A stretch of 64,000 nt of DNA from Semisulcospira habei (Eukaryota > Mollusca > Gastropoda > Semisulcospiridae): the NCBI GenBank assembly GCA_036245525.1, contig BTPG01000003.1, positions 156,981,439-157,045,438 of the forward strand. Reading direction: 5' to 3'. How positions within the stretch are numbered: position 1 is the stretch's first letter; every line of letters begins with the position of its first letter. The notes under the pieces are model-generated. The model worked only from the letters and a program-made list of their open reading frames with translations. It made no database searches and was not told the DNA's origin. Made by a program: the position numbers and the translations under genes. Shown one piece after another: positions 54,415 to 64,000 of this stretch.

Positions 54415-54520
54415 TTTGCGCACATGTGGGGCAGTAGCACACGTCCATTACGTGTGCCTATGAACATGGACTGTGAAAGGAAGGGTACAGTTTTAGCTGA
54501 GACAAGACAACATTCATGAT
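54415..54520 (+). repeat. Diverged dispersed repeat (partner at 1085-1200)
   Basis: GCGCACATGTGGGGCAGTAG, GTGTGCCTATGAACATGGA and GACAAGACAACATTCATGAT align with the block at 1085-1200. Confidence 0.55.
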
Positions 54521-54661
54521 TGAAAACTTGTGTAATGGCGAAGCAGAGCCGGCCCGCCCTCTTGTGCGGCATTACATTAGTGTCAGACATACCCAAAATA
54601 TTGACACAGGAGTTATTGGGAATGATTCATCCTTTCAGTCTTTCCCGGAGAGGATCGCTTT

Positions 54662-54878
54662 CACCCATATATAGCCCCACCGCCCTAGAGCAGGAGTGAG
54701 ATGGATCGACCATGATAATTCAAAGGTGGTGCCAGATTAGCTTGGCGCCTTGTGGCGCCAAGCTAATCTGGCACTACCCTTGCATTATCATGGTCGATCC
54801 ATCTCCTTGAACGGGTACACATTCGTTAGGTGACACCTCAAAATTTGATAAATTCCGCCGTGGGGTTAAATGGGTTAA
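54662..54878. repeat. Family A hairpin MITE, full length
   Basis: CACCCATATATAGCCCCACC and GTGGGGTTAAATGGGTTAA ends; near-perfect arms around GGCGCCTTGTGGCGCC. Confidence 0.88.
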
Positions 54879-55111
54879 ATTCGCGCATCCTGTGAAATAA
54901 TAAGAGGCCTAGTTGTAAGCTGATCGCAGGCCATAAACTGAGAACTGAGATCACATCAACGTATTACGAAACAACGAGAGTTTGTTTACTGTGTGTCATG
55001 CCTTTCTGAGTGTTTGAACTTAAGTTTAAAAGCTTGTGATTGTATAGATCGAGTTACCTTTTAATTTCCTCTACATTGGACCGATTGACATGAGGGTACA
55101 GCACGAGGTGT

Positions 55112-55171
55112 GTGTGTGTGGGGGGGGGGGGGGAGAACGGGGGGAAGGGGGGGCGGGGGGGGGGGGGGGCT
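55112..55171. repeat. G-rich tract
   Basis: Poly-G runs broken by single A or C. Confidence 0.9.
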
Positions 55172-55200
55172 GTTGTGGTTTTAGACACGCAATATGCGTT

Positions 55201-55358
55201 GTTCGGAACTCGGAAACTAGTCAAACCTACGTGTGTTTCGACGAAAGCAGTGGGTGAAAAACCCGGACAAAACAGGCGATATCGCGTGTTTGTCCGGACT
55301 TTTAATCCACTGTTAGCGTCGAAACATGTGCAATTTTCACCTTACTTCTGATTTCCGG
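55201..55358. repeat. Family J hairpin element, copy 1
   Basis: GGAACTCGGAAACTAGTCAA...CAGTGGGTGAAAAACCC...GGCGATATCGCGTGTTTGTC...TTTTAATCCACTG...CTTCTGATTTCCGG. It pairs end to end and matches 62724-62882. Confidence 0.82.
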
Positions 55359-55421
55359 AAATCGACTACTCGTGATCACTGGCAGTGAAGGGGTTGGAGA
55401 TTCCCGTATTTATGGTTTATG

Positions 55422-55683
55422 TTAACCCTTATCATTCGGAATACACCAATGTGTGAAATAAGTTTGACTAAAATAGTTCAAGGGTAGTGCCAGAATAGCT
55501 TGGCGCCTCTAGGCGCCAAGCTATTCTGGCACCACCCTTGAACTAGAGCCATTGGTCTATATCCTTATCCAGAACTAGAGCCATTGGTCTATATCCTTAT
55601 CCATAAGTAGGTCTACTATAATGTAGCTTGCACATGGCAATGTACAAATTTGAAGCGTTTAGCCTCAGTATGATATGGGTTAA
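55422..55683. repeat. Family A hairpin, TAGT subtype
   Basis: TTAACCCTTATCATTCGGA and CAGTATGATATGGGTTAA ends. A GAACTAGAGCCATTGGTC segment of 33 bp is directly duplicated after the hairpin (55542-55605). It shares its final TTAA with the next element. Confidence 0.82.
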
Positions 55684-55825
55684 CTCATTCAGCCCGACGC
55701 ACGTATTTCCCAAATTTTGGAGGCGTCATCTAACGACTTTGCGCCTGTTGCAGGAGATGGATTGACCATGATAATTCAAGGGTAGTGCCAGATTAGCTTG
55801 GCGCCGACAGGGCTGAATGGGTTAA
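55680..55825. repeat. Family A single-arm element with TTAA at both ends
   Basis: TTAACTCATTCAGCCCGACG, then one arm only (ACCATGATAATTCAAGGG to TTGGCGCC), then GACAGGGCTGAATGGGTTAA. The second arm is absent, yet both termini are intact. The flank order is reversed relative to other copies. Confidence 0.8.
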
Positions 55826-55853
55826 GGGGATTTCATCATTTGGGGCTCTCTGT

Positions 55854-57212
55854 GTTAACCCTTTGGGTGTCGGTAGCGATTTTGGTCGAGGTGATTGCTG
55901 TAGGAATCACCTCGACCCAATTAAATCGCTACCGACACTGAAAGGCTTTTGCATTTATAACCCTTTGGGTGTCGGTAGAGATTTTGGTCGAGGTGAGAGG
56001 TGATTCCTTTATAACCCTTTGGGTGTCGGTAGAAGATTTTGGTCGAGGTGAGAGGTGATTCCTCTATAACCCTTTGGGTGTCGGTACAGATTTTGGTCGA
56101 GGTGAGAGGTGATTCCTTTATAACCCTTTGGGTATCGGTACAGATTTTGGTCGAGGTGAGAGGTGATTCCTTTATAACCCTTTGGGTGTCGGTACAGATT
56201 TTGGTCGAGGTGAGAGGTGATTCCTTTATAACCCTTTGGGTGTCGGTAGAGATTTTGGTCGAGGTGAGAGGTGATTCCTCTATAACCCTTTGGGTGTCGG
56301 TAGAGATTTTGGTCGAGGTGAGAGGTGATTCCTTTATAACCCTTTGGGTGTCGGTACAGATTTTGGTCGAGGTGAGAGGTGATTCCTCTATAACCCTTTG
56401 GGTGTCGGTAGAGATTTTGGTCGAGGTGAGAGGTGATTCCTTTATAACCCTTTGGGTGTCGGTACAGATTTTGGTCGAGGTGAGAGGTGATTCCTTTATA
56501 ACCCTTTGGGTGTCGGTAGAGATTTTGGTCGAGGTGAGAGGTGATTCCTCTATAACCCTTTGGGTGTCGGTACAGATTTTGGTCGAGGTGAGAGGTGATT
56601 CCTTTATAACCCTTTGGGTGTCGGTAGAGATTTTGGTCGAGGTGAGAGGTGATTCCTTTATAACCCTTTGGGTGTCGGTAGAGATTTTGGTCGAGGTGAG
56701 AGGTGATTCCTTTATAACCCTTTGGGTGTCGGTAGAGATTTTGGTCGAGGTGAGAGGTGATTCCTTTATAACCCTTTGGGTGTCGGTACAGATTTTGGTC
56801 GAGGTGAGAGGTGATTCCTTTATAAGCCTTTGGGTGTCGGTACAGATTTTGGTCGAGGTGAGAGGTGATTCCTTTATAACCCTTTGGGTGTCGGTAGAGA
56901 TTTTGGTCGAGGTGAGAGGTGATTCCTCTATAACCCTTTGGGTGTCGGTAGAGATTTTGGTCGAGGTGAGAGGTGATTCCTCTATAACCCTTTGGGTGTC
57001 GGTAGAGATTTTGGTCGAGGTGAGAGGTGATTCCTTTATAACCCTTTGGGTGTCGGTACAGATTTTGGTCGAGGTGAGAGGTGATTCCTACAGGAATCAC
57101 CTCGACCAAAATCGCTACCGACACCCAAAGGGTTAACACATAGAGCCCTAATGAGGAATTCTTACAAGAATCACTGACCTCGACCAAAATCCCTAGCGAC
57201 ACCCAAAGGGTT
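55854..57212. repeat. 54-bp tandem array of a family B arm with hairpin caps
   Basis: About 21 units of 54 bp (CCCTTTGGGTGTCGGTA, (G/C)AGATTTTGGTCGAGG, TGAGAGGTGATTCCTNTATA) run from about 55957 to 57090. Each unit is one arm of a family B hairpin. Units vary mainly at GTAGAG/GTACAG and CTTTATA/CTCTATA. A complete hairpin precedes the array, and inverted arms close it at 57090-57137 and 57165-57212. Because 54 is a multiple of three, both strands show long open frames (462 and 365 codons) made of an 18-residue repeat; I do not regard them as genes. Confidence 0.93.
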
Positions 57213-57430
57213 ATAAATGCAAAAGTTGTCGCGCGAGTGCTTGCAGACAAAGAGTCATTATCATCAAATACACAAGGCGTGTCATACAGTGCCTGGAACC
57301 ACTGAACGAGTATATCCGCCCCACCGCCAGCAGCGAAGGCAGGACATGTGTTCAAGTGTGTCCATGTGAACAACGGCACAGTAAATAGCCCTAACAATAT
57401 GGGGTTCCGGATGGTAATAAGAATAATATT
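57213..57430. other. Non-coding stretch
   Basis: The tail of the long minus frame passes through here, but no domain is recognisable. Confidence 0.35.
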
Positions 57431-57521
57431 AGTAACCCTTTGGCTGTCGGCAGCGCATTTTGTCGAGGCGATTCCTGCAGGAATCGCCTCGACAAAAAGC
57501 GTTACCGACAGCTAAAGGGTA
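57431..57521. repeat. Family B hairpin, near-perfect
   Basis: GTAACCCTTTGGCTGTCGGC and CCGACAGCTAAAGGGTA; centre GGCGATTCCTGCAGGAATCG with GAGGCG in both arms. Confidence 0.88.
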
Positions 57522-58108
57522 TTGAAATATGTTTGTTTTTTTGTTTTTTTATTTAAAAAAAAAATGGCCACTATGACGACATTGAACGTCAAGGGGGGTA
57601 ACGCGGTCACGTCATCCTGATTCCAAACTTTTATTTTGAGGTAGACTTTGTGGAAAATTGTTGACTAATCGTCTTGACTGCACGTTCAGACATCCGCTTG
57701 TAAACTCGTGATCTCAGACAGCCCTATACCCCTCGCATCATAAGTTCATACCCCCTCCCTCCCCACCCCCCCTCCCCGTCACCACCGCCCCCACCATACC
57801 CGCCTGCAACCCAATATACCCTGGCCCCAGGGCCAATGATGCCAGTGACGGCGCCGTTGTCGGCGGCAAATATCATGTCTGGACTTCAATATGTGCGGCA
57901 AATGGGACCGCCGTACAATCACTTCCCAATTGATCAATGTAAACCACCCGCCCCTGCAATTCTCTCGCTTTTGGCGCCAGCAGTGGGACATACAAGTGCA
58001 GGAGGTTTTTTTTTTTTTTTTTTTCCCCCTCTCGTTTCTTTTCAGTGCTGGAGGAGGGCAAACAAAAGTGCGGATAGCGCATGAGCCCTTCAAAGGGACA
58101 GTGTGTGA
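57522..58108. other. Non-coding stretch
   Basis: C-rich tract at 57745-57800, poly-T at 58005-58023; no exon recognised. Confidence 0.35.
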
Positions 58109-58212
58109 TATACTGACGAGCAAAAGAAATGCGACATTTTTGGAATCATCGGAAACACTTTCGTGTTTCCGATGATTCCCAAAATGTCGCATTTCTTTTG
58201 CTCGTCAGTGTA
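58109..58212. repeat. Family D hairpin MITE, near-perfect
   Basis: TATACTGACGAGCAAAAGAA and TTCTTTTGCTCGTCAGTGTA with TCATCGGAAACACTTTCGTG at the centre. Confidence 0.9.
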
Positions 58213-58444
58213 CATGTATTCTGCCCGTATCATGTGAAAAGCCAGTGCGTCCATTATTGAGAAAAGCGAGATCTGTTCCATGTAACGGCACTAGTCGGTT
58301 CTCCAGCACAGGTCGGCCTCAGAACATCGCGATACCCGGGAGCCATTGAAAGACCGTGCAAGCGTATTCGCGAACGCGTTATTTTTGTGTGCCGAATTTA
58401 CAGTCGGACTTCTGAAGACGTCAACCTTAGTTGGCCCGCGCACG

Positions 58445-58524
58445 GCTGTGTGTGTGTATGTGTGTATGTGTGTGTGTGTGTGTGTGCGTGCGTGTGTGCG
58501 TGCGTGCGTGCGTGCGTGTGCGTG

Positions 58525-58578
<54 letters not shown>
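58445..58578. repeat. (GT)n/(GCGT)n microsatellite inside a family E scrap
   Basis: GGCCCGCGCACGGCTGTGTG precedes and TGTGCACGGCTGTGGGTG follows, so the microsatellite may have grown at a family E centre. Confidence 0.7.
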
Positions 58579-58579
<1 letters not shown>

Positions 58580-58991
58580 ACGGCTGTGGGTGGGCTACTG
58601 AGTTATGGCTGACGTCACCTTCAAGCCATTTTGTTCACCAGGCGTCCTCGTGGTAGCCATGCCGCAGAGACCTGTCCGCGTTATATCAGATATTGCGATA
58701 AACTGTAGCCGCGCAATACTGAGGCTGCCCTTACCAGCTAGAAAAGTCTCTATGCCTGTATTCTCTCCGCTCGGTAGTGCTTCGCAGACCGGGTTGTACA
58801 ATTGTAACCGTTTGGCGTGTGGGTGAAAGGACGCTAGAGGGACGGTGTTTGGCAACCAGGGACCAAAAATATATATATTATATATATTAGTTTTAAAAAA
58901 ATCAGGGACCTGGTTACACTGACGCACACAAGCACGCACGCACGCACACTCTCTTGCACGCACACACACATACATACACTCACCATTCCTT
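58579..58991. other. Non-coding stretch
   Basis: Short (AT)n at 58868-58890 and a CACG tract near 58925-58980; no exon recognised. Confidence 0.35.
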
Positions 58992-59205
58992 TTAACTCAT
59001 TCAGCCCGACGGCTGTATTTCCCAAATTTTGGACGCGTCATCTAATGACTATGCACCAGTTGCAGAAGATGGATCGACATGATAATTCAAGGGCAGTGCC
59101 AGATTAGCTTGGCGCCGACAGGCGCCAAGCTAATCTGGCACTACTAGCCTTCAATTATCATGGTCGACCCATCTCCTGCTGTAGTGCGTCAGGTCTGAAT
59201 GGGTA
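58992..59205. repeat. Family A hairpin MITE, full length
   Basis: TTAACTCATTCAGCCCGACG and CGTCAGGTCTGAATGGG ends; arms intact around GGCGCCGACAGGCGCC. Confidence 0.88.
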
Positions 59206-59430
59206 CAATGGCAGTCAGTACAAACGCACGCAAATGAGAGGAAACTTCCGTTTCACATGGCATAACATAATATGCTTCATGATACAGTCAGTAGAACGCC
59301 TGTTACAAGAGCAGAAGGGTGTGGGCGCGCGGGGCCAGTGATAAAACATTACAATGTGTTTGACATCATTTCACGCTATATCGACCCACGAAGCTGTACC
59401 GTCAGTTAAAACTGTCGCCGTGTTTCATTT
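59206..59430. other. Non-coding stretch
   Basis: Nothing recognised. Confidence 0.35.
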
Positions 59431-59520
59431 GACCCTTTGGCTGTCGGCGGTGCATTTTCTCGAGGTGCTTCCTGTCGGAATCACCTCGACAAAATGAGCC
59501 ACCGGCAGCCAAAGGGGTAA
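59431..59520. repeat. Family B hairpin MITE
   Basis: GACCCTTTGGCTGTCGGCGG and CACCGGCAGCCAAAGGGG form the arms; centre TTCCTGTCGGAA. It abuts a family C start. Confidence 0.85.
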
Positions 59521-59945
59521 CCCCTTCACTGCCGGTGGCCGCAAGTTGTGCTACTGCATTGACCAAGAACCTCACCCGCCCAACAATCACGGATACAAAA
59601 AGGCTCAGGAAGAGGCACCGATTCACATTCCCCCCCCCCCCCAATCCTCCCCCCCCCCCACCCCGCAACTGCAGGGGCACTTGAGGATCTATGCATCTCT
59701 TGCTGAATGGGGGGGGGGGGGGTCAAACGAATCTGGCACAACCCTTGAACTATCATGGTCACTTCACCTTCTGAGACTGCTATGCGGTGGCTGCAGTCGC
59801 GGGGGCTCATAAAGATTTATTCCTCTTGCTGAAACCATGTTGTACAGATGTTCCCTTTGACGGGTTGGGATCACTGACGTTGAATACACGACTTAATTTT
59901 TTTTTTTTTAACGCGACCTATGTCCACTGGCGGTGAAGGGGTTAA
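59517..59945. repeat. Composite family C / family A remnants with poly-C
   Basis: GTAACCCCTTCACTGCCGG start and GGCGGTGAAGGGGTTAA end. Inside lie two C-type right arms (GAGGATCTATGCATCTCTTG and GGGGCTCATAAAGATTTA), two poly-C/G runs and a family A scrap (AACCCTTGAACTATCATGG). Confidence 0.7.
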
Positions 59946-60206
59946 AGACGTCTGAAGTATACAGCGACATATTCATGCCGCACCAGAGGCAATCAATGTT
60001 GCCAACAGGAGCGTAGTTGGCCAGATAAATGCTGTTGGCGCTCTTATCGGAGAAGCCATGGCGAAGCCGTGAAACAACCAATTCCTGCCGGGACTGAACT
60101 GGCGGTGGACTAAAGCGGGACACGTAGAAACAGATTGGCCTGGATGTCCCAAGCCTTGAATACTAGTACGCGTCGACACGGAGCCGATTGCTTTAGTGAT
60201 ATCCAC

Positions 60207-60246
60207 TTCTGTACGACAAAGTTGGCACTTTGTCGTACAGAAGTGG
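60207..60246. repeat. Perfect short palindrome
   Basis: CTTCTGTACGACAAAGT, loop TGGC, ACTTTGTCGTACAGAAG. Confidence 0.88.
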
Positions 60247-60333
60247 TTATCATGCACTAACGTCTTGACAAAGGCAAAACTGTTTTATATCGCTCGAGAT
60301 CAGTGGAATCCACGTACAATACAGTTTTATTAT

Positions 60334-60336
60334 TGC

Positions 60337-60400
<64 letters not shown>
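60334..60400. repeat. (ATT)n microsatellite
   Basis: About 20 TTA units. Confidence 0.95.
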
Positions 60401-61168
60401 ATCAGCATCATCATTATTATTGTTCTTATTATTTTATTATGATGATGATTATTATTACTGCCGGCTACTACCACCACCAGCACCACTACTACTACCACTT
60501 CTACTGTACTACTATTACTACTCAGTACTCTACAACTACAAAGATAAATATATTGTTCATTGCGGCTTGACCGTACAAAAATGAAATCGGCAAACTGTAG
60601 GATTTGCGAACATGACTCTGATTAGGTCTATTGGTGGCACGTAGTAATATTCGCTCTTATAATAATATATAGAAAAGAGCTTTTTACTAACACAGACAAA
60701 GATCGATTTGCGGAACCAGTGACAAAATCTATGTTCAGTGAGATATCAAACACAGCGTATCACAGCTGACACAACAGCGGGGCAGTGTAGGCCCGGGAAT
60801 CAGTGGCGGCGGCGGATATAGTGAATTCAACTGACGCGTCCGGCGTTACTGATACCATTGCTTTTCCGCACATCTAGTAAACATGACAATGTACACATCA
60901 AGTCAACATAACAGTGTACAGAATCAGCAAACTCCAGCAGATTTTCAACAGACTGCACGATAGAAGGGGGGTGAGGCCGGTAGACGGGAGGAATGGGTGG
61001 GGTGATGGGGCGGCCGGGGGGGGGGGGAGGGGGAGGGGGGGTGTGTGGGAGGCTCATGACGGCCAACATGTACCATGTACCATGGATTTTCGGTGAAAAC
61101 GCCGGGCGGGCAGGCTTAATCAGCCCGGCCACGATTTGCTTTCAGGCGATCAAGCCGATAAGTGTTTC
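60401..61168. other. Non-coding stretch
   Basis: Triplet-rich (ACT/ACC) patch at 60460-60530 and G-rich patch at 60965-61045; no exon recognised. Confidence 0.35.
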
Positions 61169-61283
61169 AGTGCGCAAAGCTCCTCGGGCCGACGAAGGCC
61201 GCAAATAGTTCGCACACGGCTGTGCCGTGCCGCGCGGACCACCTGCGGCCGTCGTCGGCCCGAACACCTTTTGCTTTTAGGGG
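61169..61283. repeat. Family E hairpin element (diverged subfamily)
   Basis: GCGCAAAGCTCCTCGGGCCG and TCGGCCCGAACACCTTTTGC ends; centre CACACGGCTGTGCCGTG. Confidence 0.82.
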
Positions 61284-61449
61284 GTGGTTGTGAAGTTTCT
61301 GAAAATCACGACAGAGTGCCGACTTGAACGTTCACATATCACCAACTCATGCAGGGGCGGATCTGTTCAACAAACAGAGGGTTACCAGCTTCTCCTTCGG
61401 GACTGACAGAGAGGGCTTACAGAAGAAGTTGTTAGTTACTCCCTTATGG

Positions 61450-61851
61450 CAGGCTGTTCCACTTACAGCTGATTAATTCGTCCTAGAACAAAATACTTAA
61501 TGCTAGGACTAAATAAGTGATTTATCCTTAGACAAATTCGATTTAATACTAGGACAAATCTGATTTACTCCTAGAAAAAATTCGATTAATCCTAGATCAA
61601 ATGACTAATTCCAACCAATCAGCCATGATGCCATGGGCGAAATCGTCCAATGAACGGATGAATGAACGTATTTTCCACCAATCACCACGTGCCATATCAC
61701 GTGGGACGATTCCTGCTGTCTGATTGTTTAAAATTATTCCTAGGAATAATTATTTATTGCTAGTATTAAATCGAATTGTCCTATGATAAATTATTTAATC
61801 CTAGCATTAAATATTTTGTCCTAAGATGAATTAATCAGGTATAAGTGGAAC
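61450..61851. mobile_element. TIR element with subterminal repeats
   Basis: GTTCCACTTACAGCTGATTA and TAATCAGGTATAAGTGGAAC are terminal inverted repeats. Both sides then carry four to five degenerate, about 20-bp TCGATTTAATCCTAGGACAA-like repeats in opposite orientation. The middle (61620-61730) is unrelated to known genes. Confidence 0.75.
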
Positions 61852-62159
61852 GGTTTGTCATATTCACCCAGCTCTCAAAACCGAGAGTAAACAATGAGCT
61901 ATCGTGGGCAACAGAACACGAACAATTCCGGTGCTTCGTGATTGAGGAGGCTGTGGGTGTGCAGCTTGTGGTAAACGCAGTGCTCTGTCAGTTTCAAATG
62001 GTCTAACTCTGTGTTATCCTGTCGCAGATCAATTTAAATATGACAGAAAGTTGGCTTTTTGCGTCTAATGCGCGGGCGAACACGCGTGTCTACGGTGTGC
62101 GTGTGCGTGTGCGCGTGCGAATTTCGTATAGATAGATAGTCAACTAGAGCAACGTCATT
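61852..62159. other. Non-coding stretch
   Basis: GT-rich patch at 62090-62120; nothing else. Confidence 0.35.
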
Positions 62160-62720
62160 TTCGGTGTAACGGCCAGAATGACTCATACGCGATATCGATC
62201 CGGGACCATTTTGGCGTGGCAATATGTTGTGTTTGCAGAGTCACACACCAAAATGACAAAACTACTGACACGCGCCTACGCCAGATCGATCCGGGATCAT
62301 TTTGGCGTGCTAACATGTTGTGTTTGGAGTCACACACCAAAAGGCTAATCTACTTTCACTCTAGATTGACCCAGGATCATTCTTGCGTGGCAACATGTGC
62401 TTGTAGAAACACCAAAATGACTAAACTACTTACACGCCAGATCGATCCAGGGTCATTTTGGCGTGGCAACACGTTGTTTACAGAGTCACACACCACAGAT
62501 CCTGAACTACTCTCAGGCCAGACCGACCTGGGCAATATGTTTTGTTTCAGGAGAGTCACGCACCAAAATTGACTAAACTACTCTCGCCCCAAATCAACCC
62601 GGGATCAATTGGCGTGGCAACATGTTGTTTGAAGATTTAACCACCGAAACTACTCTCAAGACTGAACTACTCTCACGCCAAATCGCCTGGGGTCAATTTT
62701 GCCTGACAAAACTGAGACTT
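62160..62720. repeat. Degenerate tandem array, about 80-90-bp unit
   Basis: Seven or so units carry ACGCCAGATCGATCC(G/A)GG, ATCATTTTGGCGTGGCAAC, ATGTTGTGTTT and AGAGTCACACACCAAAATGA, with unit length drifting by indels. Confidence 0.85.
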
Positions 62721-62723
62721 TGT

Positions 62724-62882
62724 TCGGAAATCAGAAGTAGGTCAAAACTGCACGCGTTTCTACGAAAACAGTGGATAAAAATCCCGGACAAACATGCGAT
62801 ATCGCATGTTTGTCCCGGCTTTTAATCCACTGTTTTTTTCGTCGAAACACAAACGTGCAATTTTGATCTACTTCTAATTTCC
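62724..62882. repeat. Family J hairpin element, copy 2
   Basis: GGAAATCAGAAGTAGGTCAA and TTGATCTACTTCTAATTTCC form outer arms; centre AACATGCGATATCGCATGTT. About 158 bp in all. Confidence 0.88.
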
Positions 62883-63365
62883 TATCGCTTATTTTGCGAG
62901 AAGAGAGTAACACCCCACATATACCTGGGATCTTGATTGTGCGTTCGCCATAATGACCCATGGTGGATCTGCCCTGTGAGACAGTCATTTTGGCGTGGTA
63001 CAACGGCAAACAAGGATTATACCACACTCTGCGATTCTGGGTTCCTGTCTTCGCGGAAAAGCCGTAAAAATGGGCTGGCTTGATATACCGGTGACTGCAG
63101 TCACAGCACGGAGCATCATCGGCGGCGCGATCAATCCTCGGCATAAACTGAAATTAAGTGAGACTGGCTCAATCGCCGAGACGGCACTCTGAGACTGCAT
63201 GCACTCAGAAGCAAAAGGAGCGGGCGTTGTTGCACGTCTAAAGTTCTTCGCTGTAGCAAATCAGGACAACTGAATACACGTAATAAAATGTCGTTGACCT
63301 GCGGAGCGTTCGGAAAGGCCGCAGCACAAACGGTATCACAGACTCAGGCTGATTCATGTCAGGAT
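62883..63365. other. Non-coding stretch
   Basis: A TTTTGGCGTGGTACAACG motif near 62985 is a stray unit of the 62.2-62.7 kb array. No exon recognised. Confidence 0.35.
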
Positions 63366-63535
63366 TAGCTCATTCACTGCCGGCACACAGCAAGTAACAA
63401 CGGTCACGGCAAATGCCAGTGGCAATGTGGCAATAGATCGTCTTTAGACTCAACAACCGCGGGGGCTACTGAGCTAATGAAGATCTATTATGCATCTAAA
63501 ATTCACGCCCTCTTGCCTCAGGCAATTGTCTGGCA
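63366..63535. repeat. Family C element, degenerate
   Basis: TAGCTCATTCACTGCCGGC, CCGCGGGGGCTACTGAGC and AATGAAGATCTATTATGC; the left hairpin arm has decayed. Confidence 0.55.
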
Positions 63536-63673
63536 AGAAATTGGCGATGGTTTCCGAGACAATAGTGTAGTTTTGTTTACAATGAACGACTCAATGAACG
63601 ACTCAGGCCCACCACTGAACTAACGAGAGCGAAATCAGTCGTGTCACGGCAGATAACCAGCTTGTATCATAAG

Positions 63674-63746
63674 TATACTGACGAGCAAAAGAAATGCGAC
63701 AATTTTGGATTACAAAAATGTCGCATTCCTTTTTCTCGTCAGTATA
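63674..63746. repeat. Family D hairpin MITE, centre deleted
   Basis: TATACTGACGAGCAAAAG and CTTTTTCTCGTCAGTATA with the TCATCGGAAACAC centre missing. Confidence 0.87.
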
Positions 63747-63787
63747 AAAATAAACAACACTCTATATAAACAACAGTATATAATCAA

Positions 63788-63858
63788 ACATCTACAAGAG
63801 GCATAGATCCTCATGAGCCCAGTGGGCTCATGAGGATCTATGCCTCTTGGAGATGTTT
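63788..63858. repeat. Family C minimal palindrome
   Basis: CAAGAGGCATAGATCCTCAT then GAGCCCA/GTGGGCTC and the exact complement, extended by AACATCT/AGATGTT. The usual apex and flanks are absent. Confidence 0.88.
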
Positions 63859-64000
63859 GGAGTGTGTCTATGGTACGAGCGGGTCATCTATCAGCAATGA
63901 CTTCGCTTTCGTTCGTTGTTGGGAATCGTCCCGCGTAAACGTAACCTCTCAGGCTATTGTTTCCACCAACAGGAATGGCAGTGACGAGGTTAAATCAGAG

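Noticed and set aside
55957..57090. CRISPR-like array
   Set aside because: The repeats are directly adjacent with no unique spacers, and the surroundings are eukaryotic.
56009..57397. Long open frames of 462 (minus) and 365 (plus) codons that might be repeat proteins
   Set aside because: They arise from a 54-bp tandem DNA repeat whose length is a multiple of three, so every stop-free frame stays open on both strands. The unit is a MITE arm, and neither frame has a signal peptide, domain or splice context.

Overview
The window looks like nuclear DNA of an animal, most probably a marine mollusc such as a gastropod. It has split exons with GT/AG splice sites, very dense dinucleotide microsatellites, tRNA-derived SINEs, LINE and LTR retrotransposons, and no bacterial-style gene packing. 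The species is inference from repeat style; nothing in the sequence names it.

The only host gene I can support is on the minus strand. Six exons (41925-41878, 33819-33680, 32469-32263, 26898-26803, 11334-11180, 9786-9655) join in compatible reading phases and encode most of a carbonic-anhydrase fold. Two of the three zinc-binding histidines are replaced, which marks it as a catalytically dead carbonic anhydrase-related protein of the CA10/CA11 type. The signal-peptide exon, one short exon expected between 26.8 and 11.3 kb, and the C-terminal exon(s) were not found. Almost everything else lies in or around the introns of this gene.

The introns hold nested transposons. A decayed Ty3/gypsy-class LTR element (11745-19314, minus) carries its integrase upstream of its reverse transcriptase, the reverse of the usual gypsy order, and is split by a 5'-truncated LINE (13802-16619). 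A second, near-identical LINE (27651-30952, plus) has an intact 1004-codon endonuclease/RT frame. It is bounded by a 12-bp target duplication and sits in the loop of a hairpin element. Two full-length tRNA-SINEs (37909-38225, 49999-50318) have perfect target duplications. A dead Tc1/mariner transposase (49195-49761) contains a nested hairpin element.

The most striking feature is a dense set of short hairpin (palindromic) elements, about 70 copies in at least eight families. Families A, B, C and G share TTAAC(C/T)C... / ...G(G/A)GTTAA ends, suggesting TTAA-targeting MITEs (piggyBac- or Kolobok-like). Several neighbours share a single TTAA. Family D has TA-type mariner-like ends; families E, F, H and J are separate. 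Arms match each other closely even where subfamilies differ, and in two places (3.3 kb, 55.9-57.2 kb) single arms have been amplified into tandem arrays closed by an inverted copy. The 54-bp array at 55.9-57.2 kb produces long but spurious open frames. The rest is microsatellite and unrecognised non-coding DNA.
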